From CALHVX01 sp051027215 (GTDB lineage Bacteria > Pseudomonadota > Gammaproteobacteria > Pseudomonadales > Azotimanducaceae): a stretch of DNA of 6,159 bases. Each line of letters starts with the position of its first letter. Positions within the stretch are counted from its first letter, which is position 1. Positions 1 to 5,321 of this stretch are shown piece by piece. Position numbers and translations under genes: made by a program. The stretch is from positions 1 to 6,159 of the forward strand of contig JBPCXR010000126.1 in NCBI GenBank assembly GCA_051027215.1. Reading direction: 5' to 3'. Under the pieces are notes generated by a model. That model made no database searches and was not told the origin of the DNA. It saw nothing but the letters and a program-made list of their open reading frames with translations.

Positions 1-1357
1 GTCCGGACAATGGCGGAGCAAAGGATATTTGATTGAAGATGGCTTCATGGCCTTCTTCATCAAAGTAGTAATAGCCAACGACGTAGTTCATGCGCCCATC
101 CAGCGCTTCTCCACTCAGTTGCAATTCCTGGGAGAACTGCTCTTGAGTATACTCATCATGGTTGTTCGCAAACAGAATGTAGGGTGAGAAGTCCAGGTCA
201 TTGAACAAAGTGATGTCAAATTCCCGGTAAGACGTGATGGACTTCAGCTCGACAGCGCCGATCTGCCAAGTTGCGGCTAGATTGCCCCCCCAGACTTCTA
301 CATTCTGCTCAGGCTTGACCTTGGTGCCGGAGTTATCGGCAAACACTGCATTCGTTTCATAAGGGTCATCCGTGTTCCAAGCTGGACCGTAACATGCGGT
401 GTTGCTGGCTTGGCCGGCAGCGGTGCCGCAGGATGCCGGATCACCGCTGTAGATAGCATTCCAGAAAAACGCAAACGGCTGCGCTGGCAGACCCAGCGCG
501 TTGACCTCACCATTAAAGCCAGCGATGCCGCCGATGGGAGTGATTCCGCCCGGCGTTTCCTCAGCCTCAGAGTAGTCTGCGGTAAAATCGAGCGTAAAAT
601 TGTCCGTTAGGTCAGAACGCAGTCTGAGGCGAGCGCCCCAGAGGTCATCACTGCCTAGATCGAGGTCGTCATACTGCACGGCTTCTACATAGCCATCGCG
701 CTCACGCATAAATGCACTGAAACGACCCGCGGTACGCTCACCCAAAGGAAAGTTCACCGTCCCTCGGGTCTCAATGTAGCCTTCGTCACCCGCTGAGATT
801 TGCAATGAGCCGCCGAGTTCGTCCCCTGGATTTTTCGAAATGATGTTGACTGCACCGCCGATGGTGTTGCGGCCGAATAAGGTCCCCTGGGGACCGCGCA
901 AAACCTCGACCCGATCGATATCAATCAGGTCGAACACGCTTCCGATATTTCGACCCATATACACGCCGTCTAAATAAATGCCGACGGCAGGATCTTCAAC
1001 TGGAATGAAATCGTTTTGACCCATACCACGAATAAAGACCACGGGGGACTTCACCCCACTGGTGCCGCCCGCTGCTTCAAAGTGCACGTTGGGAACCGTC
1101 TGGCCGATCGCATCGATCTTCATCCCGCCTTGCTCGATGAGCTCTTGCCCGGTGAGTACGGAGACCGCCACAGGAACTGATTGGAGATTCTCTTCGCGTC
1201 GGCGCGCAGTGACCACGATTTCTTCTAAAGCCAGACCAGTATTCGCTTCGGACTCAGCGGCGGTCACCGCACTGGGGAGGGAACCCGCTGTCAGGGTGGC
1301 AACGAAGCAAGTTAACAGGTGGCCGGACGTTATTCTCGATCGCGGAATAGTACGCAC
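1..1357 (-). CDS. TonB-dependent outer-membrane receptor, N-terminal part (C-terminus beyond window)
   Basis: An open frame of 452 codons runs from GTG at 1357 to the left edge without a stop. It encodes a TonB-dependent receptor, which imports a ligand across the outer membrane using energy from TonB-ExbB-ExbD. Residues 1-34 look like a signal peptide (basic start, hydrophobic core, SAVTAA before the mature end). A TonB-box-like stretch EEIVVTARR lies at 45-53. The plug domain follows, with FIRGMGQ (108-114), VGIYLDGVYMGR (125-136) and the family hallmark DRVEVLRGPQGTLFGRNT (148-165) then GGAVNIISK (167-175). The beta-barrel begins after about 185. C310 and C322 sit in a probable extracellular loop and may form a disulfide. 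Family members usually have 700-850 residues, so roughly half is missing. The GTG start is chosen for its Shine-Dalgarno; an in-frame stop at 1381-1379 excludes a much longer form. Substrate unknown; the neighbouring ThuA-like and MFS genes hint at an organic nutrient rather than iron, which is inference. Confidence 0.93.
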   Translation of the reverse strand, partial: MRTIPRSRITSGHLLTCFVATLTAGSLPSAVTAAESEANTGLALEEIVVTARRREENLQSVPVAVSVLTGQELIEQGGMKIDAIGQTVPNVHFEAAGGTSGVKSPVVFIRGMGQNDFIPVEDPAVGIYLDGVYMGRNIGSVFDLIDIDRVEVLRGPQGTLFGRNTIGGAVNIISKNPGDELGGSLQISAGDEGYIETRGTVNFPLGERTAGRFSAFMRERDGYVEAVQYDDLDLGSDDLWGARLRLRSDLTDNFTLDFTADYSEAEETPGGITPIGGIAGFNGEVNALGLPAQPFAFFWNAIYSGDPASCGTAAGQASNTACYGPAWNTDDPYETNAVFADNSGTKVKPEQNVEVWGGNLAATWQIGAVELKSITSYREFDITLFNDLDFSPYILFANNHDEYTQEQFSQELQLSGEALDGRMNYVVGYYYFDEEGHEAIFNQISFAPPLSG

Positions 1358-1363
1358 TACACT

Positions 1364-1369
1364 CTCCTC
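1364..1369 (-). promoter_or_regulatory. Shine-Dalgarno of the TonB-dependent receptor
   Basis: On the minus strand GAGGAG lies six bases before the GTG at 1357-1355. This decides the start: the ATG at 1371-1369, in another frame, runs into a TAG after four codons. Confidence 0.7.
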
Positions 1370-1390
1370 ATAGCTTGTCTACCGATATCG

Positions 1391-1396
1391 AGTATA
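1391..1396 (-). promoter_or_regulatory. Candidate -10 element for the receptor gene
   Basis: The minus strand reads TATACT, a 5/6 match to the sigma-70 -10 consensus, about 34 bases before the GTG start. No good -35 lies 16-18 bases upstream; the best is TGTACC (3/6). If real, the promoter would be weak or activator-dependent. A CGATATCG palindrome at 1383-1390 covers the expected transcription start. Confidence 0.3.
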
Positions 1397-1401
1397 TGAC
1401 T

Positions 1402-1417
1402 CCCAGGTGCCCAGGTA
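1402..1417. repeat. Tandem 8-bp direct repeat, two units
   Basis: CCCAGGTG and CCCAGGTA lie head to tail, differing only in the last base. The repeat sits just upstream of, and overlapping, the -35 position for the candidate receptor promoter, so it could be a protein-binding site. It could also be a chance duplication. Confidence 0.4.
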
Positions 1418-1438
1418 CATTGAAACACAGGACAATAT

Positions 1439-1460
1439 TTGGAGCTTTTATTCACTCCAA
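1439..1460. promoter_or_regulatory. Spaced inverted repeat, possible operator between divergent genes
   Basis: TTGGAG (1439-1444) and CTCCAA (1455-1460) are perfect inverted copies separated by ten AT-rich bases. The centre lies near the middle of the 177-bp gap between the receptor and ThuA-like starts, a usual place for a regulator of both genes. There is no T-run after it in either direction, so a terminator is unlikely. No regulator gene is in the window and the motif is not one I recognise. Confidence 0.35.
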
Positions 1461-1491
1461 CGCTACAAGACGAACAGTCTCAGTGCATACT

Positions 1492-1519
1492 TTGTTACCA
1501 ACCGGAATCGATCGATAAC
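1492..1519 (+). promoter_or_regulatory. Weak candidate promoter of the ThuA-like gene
   Basis: TTGTTA (1492-1497, 4/6 to the -35 consensus) and GATAAC (1514-1519, 4/6 to the -10) are separated by 16 bases. The perfect palindrome ATCGATCGAT (1507-1516) overlaps the -10. The implied leader is only about ten bases, with a weak TAGG (1523-1526) as ribosome site, so this is tentative. Confidence 0.2.
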
Positions 1520-1534
1520 TGATAGGTCAGATAC

Positions 1535-2308
1535 GTGACGCAAAAATGCAATGTCTATCTGGTTGCAGGCGGCAGATTCCACGATATTGGGTTCGCCAGA
1601 CTGGAGCTGTTAAAGCTACTGGCGGAAAGGCAGGAGCCGCACGTTCAGGTCGGATCAGATTTTTCGAACGCTGAACAGATACTTGCCGCGGATTTCCTTG
1701 TGACCTACACCTGCGATGTACGACCAACGGTCGAACACCAGCGAACTCTACGGACATTTCTTGAACAAGGCGGCCGCTGGTTCGCACTACATGGAACCAA
1801 CTCGCTGTTAGATTTTGACACAACGGATGGACCCATCGAAGCGTTCGGGGTGACGATTCCTGGCGTACCCTACGCACCAGACCTGGCGCCCGACTACATG
1901 GCTCTATTAGGTACACGGTTTGTTACCCATCCGCCTATTCAACGTTTTCAGGTAACCGTTGCCCAACCGGATCACCCGCTTGTCCACGGGATCGACAATT
2001 TCACCACCGAAGACGAACCCTATTGTTGTGATGTCATCGGAGACATCGACATCCTGCTGGAATCCAGATATAGCAGCGAGACCATGTCAGACTTGCCTGA
2101 GGGCTGGGATGATCTAGATCGGGTTCATCCACAAATGTATCTCAAGCAAGTCGGACGTGGCCAAGTGCTCTACCTAACACTTGGCCACTGCTGCGGTCGG
2201 TTCGATATGCAGCCCATCATGGAAGAATGCGACATCGTCAAATGCAGCTGGGATTTACCCGTGTACTACGAGTTGCTTCGTCGCGGGATTACCTGGGGAG
2301 TCTCATGA
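1535..2308 (+). CDS. ThuA-like domain protein
   Basis: A 257-residue protein spanning one ThuA-like domain, a family with a class I glutamine-amidotransferase-like fold named after the rhizobial trehalose-utilisation protein ThuA. Visible family features: the first strand VYLVAGGRFHD (7-17), a D-x-L-V-x-Y strand (53-58), FLEQGGRWFALHGTN (75-89), RFQV (137-140), DHPLVHGIDNFTTEDEPY (146-163), GRGQVLYLTLGH (207-218) and a closing LLRRGITWGV (247-256). The only usable start is GTG at 1535, since an in-frame TAG lies at 1523-1525; the ribosome site is weak (TAGG). No signal peptide is seen, so it should be cytoplasmic. Eight cysteines, including two adjacent pairs (164-165, 219-220) plus C232 and C237, are unusual. 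A role on a sugar or keto-sugar is suggested by the family and by the divergent receptor and convergent permease, but the family's chemistry is poorly defined and the substrate is unknown. Confidence 0.85.
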   Translation: MTQKCNVYLVAGGRFHDIGFARLELLKLLAERQEPHVQVGSDFSNAEQILAADFLVTYTCDVRPTVEHQRTLRTFLEQGGRWFALHGTNSLLDFDTTDGPIEAFGVTIPGVPYAPDLAPDYMALLGTRFVTHPPIQRFQVTVAQPDHPLVHGIDNFTTEDEPYCCDVIGDIDILLESRYSSETMSDLPEGWDDLDRVHPQMYLKQVGRGQVLYLTLGHCCGRFDMQPIMEECDIVKCSWDLPVYYELLRRGITWGVS

Positions 2309-2323
2309 GGCATGGGAGCAATG

Positions 2324-2333
2324 GGGTCGACCC
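2324..2333. other. 10-bp palindrome in the convergent gap
   Basis: GGGTCGACCC is a perfect palindrome in the 32-bp gap between the stops of the ThuA-like gene (2308) and the MFS gene (2341). It has no loop and no T-run, so it is a poor terminator; no better terminator is seen here for either gene. Confidence 0.25.
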
Positions 2334-2340
2334 TGGCTTG

Positions 2341-3657
2341 CTAACGCCAAGCTTTAGCGTCATCCAGCGCGACCCGATAGTGTTTCAATCCAAAATAGAA
2401 ACACACTATTGCCAAGCTGTAATTGACGACCGCAAGAATAGAAATGGACTTACCTAGTGCTAGCTCGCTGCCAAAAATAAAGTCGCTCATAATCGCGGGC
2501 AGCGTAGGCGCAAACGTGTAAGCCAGAAAGTTTACCGCGATTAGGTAAAAGGCAACCATCTGCCCACGCAACTCGTTCGGCGCGATGGCTTGTAGGGTGG
2601 CCATTATTAGCCCCGGCGGCATAGCCATGCAGAACGTCACTGGGATCAGTAGAGCAATGCCCATCCAAGGATCCGGCACAATCGTGAGCAACCCGGCTGT
2701 TGGCAAGAGCACAATGGTGCCGTACATGACTACTCGAAGCGTGCCGTCGACAACATTTCGTGCGATCAACCAGCCAGCCCACAACCCTCCTATCACACTA
2801 CCCGCGATACCGACGACGAGGGCGATGCTGCCATATACAAGGCCGATTTCGCTTCGCGTCCATTCATGGTTGCGTACGTAATATTCAACCAGCCACGAAA
2901 ACAACGACCAGCCCTGGGTCGCTAAGCAAAGATAGGCAAGAAACACCAGGCCGAAAAACTTTTTGCGCCCCACTACGAACGTCCAGACTTCGCGAAAGGG
3001 TACGCTTTCTTCAGCGTCTCTCATTTTCCCGCGCCTGCCAGGTTCTTTGAGGAACCACATAGCCAGGGCGATCAGCAAGCCTGGCGCACCAACCACGATG
3101 AAAACCATTTGCCAGGAATATAGCTCGCCAACTAACGGCAACACAAAATTCGGCGTGGACTCCAGGTAGTCAATGAGTCGCCCACCAGCAATGTTGGCGA
3201 GACCCTGGCCAATAAACGGTGCGGAAGAAACTATACCGATCATTAACGGCAGCCGACTGGCATCGAAGTAATCCGCCAGCGCGGAGTTCGCGGCCGGACC
3301 TAGGGTGGCTTCACCAACGCCCACGCCCATACGGGCCAAAAACAAGTGCCAGTATTGATTGACCAAGCCGCAAACCATGGTGAGCAGGCTCCAACTAGCG
3401 ATGCCAGCGGCCATCAAATTCTTGCGATCGTACCGATCTGCTATGCGTCCAGCTGGATAAGACAGTATCGAGTACATGAAGGTGAAGGCAAAACCCATGA
3501 TCAACGAGACTTGAAAATCGGAAATGCCTCCGAGGTCACGTTTCACAGGCCCAATCATTATGTTTAGGATTTGCCGATCAATGATTGAGAAGGTTGAGGC
3601 GAGGGTCAAAATAAGGACCACATACCACAGATAGAATCGGCTAAAGGAGTCTTTCAT
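2341..3657 (-). CDS. MFS transporter, Spinster-like
   Basis: A 438-residue inner-membrane permease of the major facilitator superfamily, with the usual length and about 12 hydrophobic segments. Near the N-terminus TM1 ends in SIIDRQILNIM (24-34), typical of the Spinster-like branch (Asp27, Arg28). Motif A between TM2 and TM3 is GRIADRYDRKN (70-80). TM4 carries ARMGVGVGEATLGPAAN (108-124), with Arg109 and Glu116, again characteristic of this branch. A motif-C-like GAPG lies at 190-193, and the charged central loop spans about 203-232 (KEPGRRGK...). The ATG at 3657 is the first start after an in-frame TGA (3666-3664); no clear Shine-Dalgarno precedes it, only a GAG close to the start. It converges with the ThuA-like gene, so it is transcribed separately. 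Bacterial members often lie near TonB-dependent receptors, which fits import of a ligand delivered by the receptor at 1-1357, but direction and substrate are not determined. Confidence 0.92.
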   Translation of the reverse strand: MKDSFSRFYLWYVVLILTLASTFSIIDRQILNIMIGPVKRDLGGISDFQVSLIMGFAFTFMYSILSYPAGRIADRYDRKNLMAAGIASWSLLTMVCGLVNQYWHLFLARMGVGVGEATLGPAANSALADYFDASRLPLMIGIVSSAPFIGQGLANIAGGRLIDYLESTPNFVLPLVGELYSWQMVFIVVGAPGLLIALAMWFLKEPGRRGKMRDAEESVPFREVWTFVVGRKKFFGLVFLAYLCLATQGWSLFSWLVEYYVRNHEWTRSEIGLVYGSIALVVGIAGSVIGGLWAGWLIARNVVDGTLRVVMYGTIVLLPTAGLLTIVPDPWMGIALLIPVTFCMAMPPGLIMATLQAIAPNELRGQMVAFYLIAVNFLAYTFAPTLPAIMSDFIFGSELALGKSISILAVVNYSLAIVCFYFGLKHYRVALDDAKAWR

Positions 3658-3916
3658 TTTTGCTCAGTGAAGTTCGAAGGCTTTGTAGAATCGTACATGG
3701 TAGAAGCGGTAAGACATCGGACTCTACGCGCACTTCTCTAAAAGCGCGAAATTTATTCAAGGAGCCGAGAGGAAGACACTTAGCCTGGAGCAAACCAGAC
3801 TTCCTCCACAGTTTCAACAAGAGCTCGAAAAGCCACGTATCCTCCCACCATGCCGCTCACGCGTTCAACCTTGCACCTTAGAACGTACTAGATAACATTC
3901 ACGGAACACTGTCAGC

Positions 3917-3926
3917 GTTTCGAAAC
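3917..3926. other. 10-bp palindrome
   Basis: GTTTCGAAAC is perfectly self-complementary. It lies in non-coding DNA and could be a protein-binding site; it has no flanking T-run. Confidence 0.25.
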
Positions 3927-3960
3927 AGTAGGCCTCTACTAACAACAACGATACCTGCAT

Positions 3961-3973
3961 ACAATGAAATTGT
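3961..3973. other. Small inverted repeat
   Basis: ACAAT and ATTGT are perfect inverted copies around GAA. It lies 13 bases before the stronger dyad at 3987-4002. Confidence 0.25.
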
Positions 3974-3986
3974 GTTCTGTAAAATT

Positions 3987-4002
3987 CATGCTGAACAGCA
4001 TG
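3987..4002. promoter_or_regulatory. 16-bp dyad, possible operator
   Basis: CATGCTG and CAGCATG are perfect 7-bp inverted copies separated only by AA. The near-continuous symmetry looks more like a dimeric DNA-binding site than an RNA hairpin, because a two-base loop cannot close well. It is not a LexA box (no CTGT-N8-ACAG). It lies some 240 bp upstream of the promoter at 4241 and 330 bp from the MFS start, so its target is unclear. Confidence 0.35.
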
Positions 4003-4240
4003 TCCTTGCCGTGACCCAAATTTCCAGAAGTAGGACTGCATCGGTTGTGTGTTGACTACATCGTGCTTTCTGCTTCACGGAACAACACGGCTGATTGATT
4101 CATCGCAATGTTGCGGCAGCGTTTACTTTTTGTCCTAGCTTGTTTGGGTTCCTTCTCTGCCATAAGGACAAAATCGCGAAAACCAAAAACAGGCTGTCCG
4201 AAATAGATCGCGAAGGCGCTGCAAGCCACTATGGCAGCAA

Positions 4241-4269
4241 TTGACGGCGACGGCTGCATCCCCTACATT
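4241..4269 (+). promoter_or_regulatory. Sigma-70-like promoter of the secreted-protein gene
   Basis: TTGACG (4241-4246, 5/6 to the -35) and TACATT (4264-4269, 4/6 to the -10) are separated by exactly 17 bases. Transcription would start near 4276, giving a leader of about 44 bases that contains the strong ribosome site. Confidence 0.55.
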
Positions 4270-4304
4270 TGTCGTTCGTTTACTTGTTCGTCAATTGGTC
4301 TACA

Positions 4305-4312
4305 GGGAGGGG
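4305..4312 (+). promoter_or_regulatory. Strong Shine-Dalgarno deciding the start at 4320
   Basis: GGGAGGGG lies seven bases before ATG 4320. It selects this start over an in-frame TTG at 4269, which overlaps the -10 of the promoter and would not be in the transcript. Confidence 0.75.
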
Positions 4313-4319
4313 AAAACCA

Positions 4320-5261
4320 ATGAATCGAAACAAATTCTCAAGCTTGCTCTTCGCAGTGTGCATCCTGACGCTAGCGTCTCAATCCCAGGCTGCACTGTTA
4401 ACCATCTCACCGCCGGAACAACTGGTAATAGACGGCGAGCAGGTGACGGGAGGTCAATTTACCGTCTTCGGACTGTTCGGATTCGATCCAACCGGCGATG
4501 ACGACAACTCTTTTCAAGATCTCTGCCCGGACTGCTCGAGTGGTAACTTTCCCGGGCATTTGGCGGACTTCAGCATAGCGAGCACTCCGCACACGATTGC
4601 TGACAATCTGTTGGACACCGCATTACCGATCTCCATTCTGCTCTATTCTTTCGATCCGGATGGCGATATTCCGCCCCTGTACAATGCAGTGTTCACCACT
4701 TCCATAGAAGACCTCACCATTTTGTTGCCAACCCAATCTGATCTAGCAGAGCCTGGTAATATTGGAGCTTTCGTCGAACTCTTTCCGGTCGAACTGCGGG
4801 ACGAGATCGAGGACCTGGGTATACTTTGGCAAGTCACAGATGCCAACGGTCAGACTGAGTACAGCAACCTGCCACCGTTCATTGGCACGGTGTCAGACCC
4901 CGACAACCCACTACTCGATCCTCGTATTTTCGATCTTGGTACTGGTGTCACCGGGGAAGAGCTGATTGCGCAATTCTTTGCAGATGCCAATCTCTACGTC
5001 GGACTGGGTCAGGCGCAGGATCACGGCACGACCAATGCGGCTCCCGATGATGACGACAACGGCAACAATAACGACGATGACACAAACGGCGGCAATGGCA
5101 ACGGCATTGACATCGGCGATGGCGACACCGGAAACGACGGTGGCGGCACTCCAGGCGGCGGCAACGACGGTCCGACAGCAACAGTCAATGAACCGGGTAC
5201 TATCGGTCTGCTGATGCTATCCATGGCACTGCTGGCCGTTCGTCGTAAACTCAAAACTTGA
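4320..5261 (+). CDS. Secreted protein with PEP-CTERM-like sorting tail
   Basis: A 313-residue protein of unknown function. Residues 1-24 form a clear signal peptide (MNRNK, hydrophobic core, cleavage after SQA). The body (25-238) is acidic, with no domain I recognise; it holds the only two cysteines of the mature protein, as CPDC (69-72), and a DPDGD segment (112-116) resembling Asp-rich calcium loops. Residues 239-287 are a low-complexity Asp/Asn/Gly linker. The tail (288-313) has NEPGT, a hydrophobic stretch of about 13 residues and a basic end RRKLKT. This is the architecture of PEP-CTERM proteins, which exosortase cuts and sends to the cell surface or extracellular matrix; here the first Pro of the usual Pro-Glu-Pro is Asn (N290). 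The start at ATG 4320 rests on the ribosome site and promoter. It appears monocistronic, ending before a hairpin. No exosortase or polysaccharide gene is in the window. A plain C-terminal anchor is the alternative reading of the tail. Confidence 0.85.
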   Translation: MNRNKFSSLLFAVCILTLASQSQAALLTISPPEQLVIDGEQVTGGQFTVFGLFGFDPTGDDDNSFQDLCPDCSSGNFPGHLADFSIASTPHTIADNLLDTALPISILLYSFDPDGDIPPLYNAVFTTSIEDLTILLPTQSDLAEPGNIGAFVELFPVELRDEIEDLGILWQVTDANGQTEYSNLPPFIGTVSDPDNPLLDPRIFDLGTGVTGEELIAQFFADANLYVGLGQAQDHGTTNAAPDDDDNGNNNDDDTNGGNGNGIDIGDGDTGNDGGGTPGGGNDGPTATVNEPGTIGLLMLSMALLAVRRKLKT

Positions 5262-5286
5262 TCGCGTAGCCCAGATTGTCACTCAA

Positions 5287-5309
5287 CGCCCGATCAAACG
5301 AATCGGGCG
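5287..5309. terminator. Hairpin between convergent genes, possible bidirectional terminator
   Basis: CGCCCGAT (5287-5294) and ATCGGGCG (5302-5309) form a perfect 8-bp GC-rich stem with a 7-base loop, 26 bases after the stop of the secreted-protein gene and 13 bases past the stop of the opposing gene. A T-run is nearly absent on both strands (only AAATTT just after it on plus), so termination may be inefficient or Rho-assisted. Confidence 0.55.
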
Positions 5310-5321
5310 CAAATTTGTGGC

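Larger units (their letters stand above)
3898..4084 (+). repeat. Pair of 11-bp direct repeats
   Basis: TTCACGGAACA occurs exactly at 3898-3908 and again at 4074-4084, same orientation, 176 bp start to start. They flank the cluster of small dyads. The span given covers both copies and the DNA between them. No transposase or target-site pattern accompanies them. Confidence 0.35.
3658..4240. other. Long non-coding stretch between divergent genes
   Basis: About 580 bp separate the MFS start from the promoter of the secreted-protein gene. Short open frames exist (plus 3660-3881; minus 4259-4056) but lack a proper ribosome site or recognisable protein features. On the MFS side, TTCTAC occurs twice on the minus strand 15 bp apart (3685-3690 and 3700-3705), and CGCGC/GCGCG (3727-3731, 3744-3748) could pair around a 12-base loop. 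Small dyads lie between 3917 and 4002. No convincing sigma-70 promoter for the MFS gene was found by eye. A small RNA cannot be excluded. Confidence 0.5.

Noticed and set aside
285..291. Run of seven C (G on the coding strand) in the receptor gene as a phase-variation tract
   Set aside because: Seven bases is short for slippage control, and the frame is intact through it (Trp-Gly-Gly).
1062..1373. Plus-strand frame of 103 codons opposite the receptor N-terminus
   Set aside because: It lies entirely over the signal peptide and plug of the receptor, whose family motifs are unmistakable on the minus strand.
3660..3881. Plus-strand frame of 73 codons in the non-coding gap
   Set aside because: It has a TTG start without a ribosome site and a basic, featureless composition; it looks like a chance frame.
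3977..3999. Possible LexA (SOS) box around CTGT...ACAG
   Set aside because: CTGT and ACAG are 14 bases apart here, while the gammaproteobacterial box needs eight.
4056..4259. Minus-strand frame of 67 codons with a hydrophobic N-terminus
   Set aside because: The AGGGG before its ATG touches the start codon with no spacing, it lies antisense to the promoter at 4241-4269, and the C-terminal half has no protein-like pattern.
4948..5181. Minus-strand frame rich in Arg, His and Cys opposite the linker
   Set aside because: Its composition is simply the antisense of the GAY/AAY/GGY tract; it is a shadow of the secreted-protein gene.
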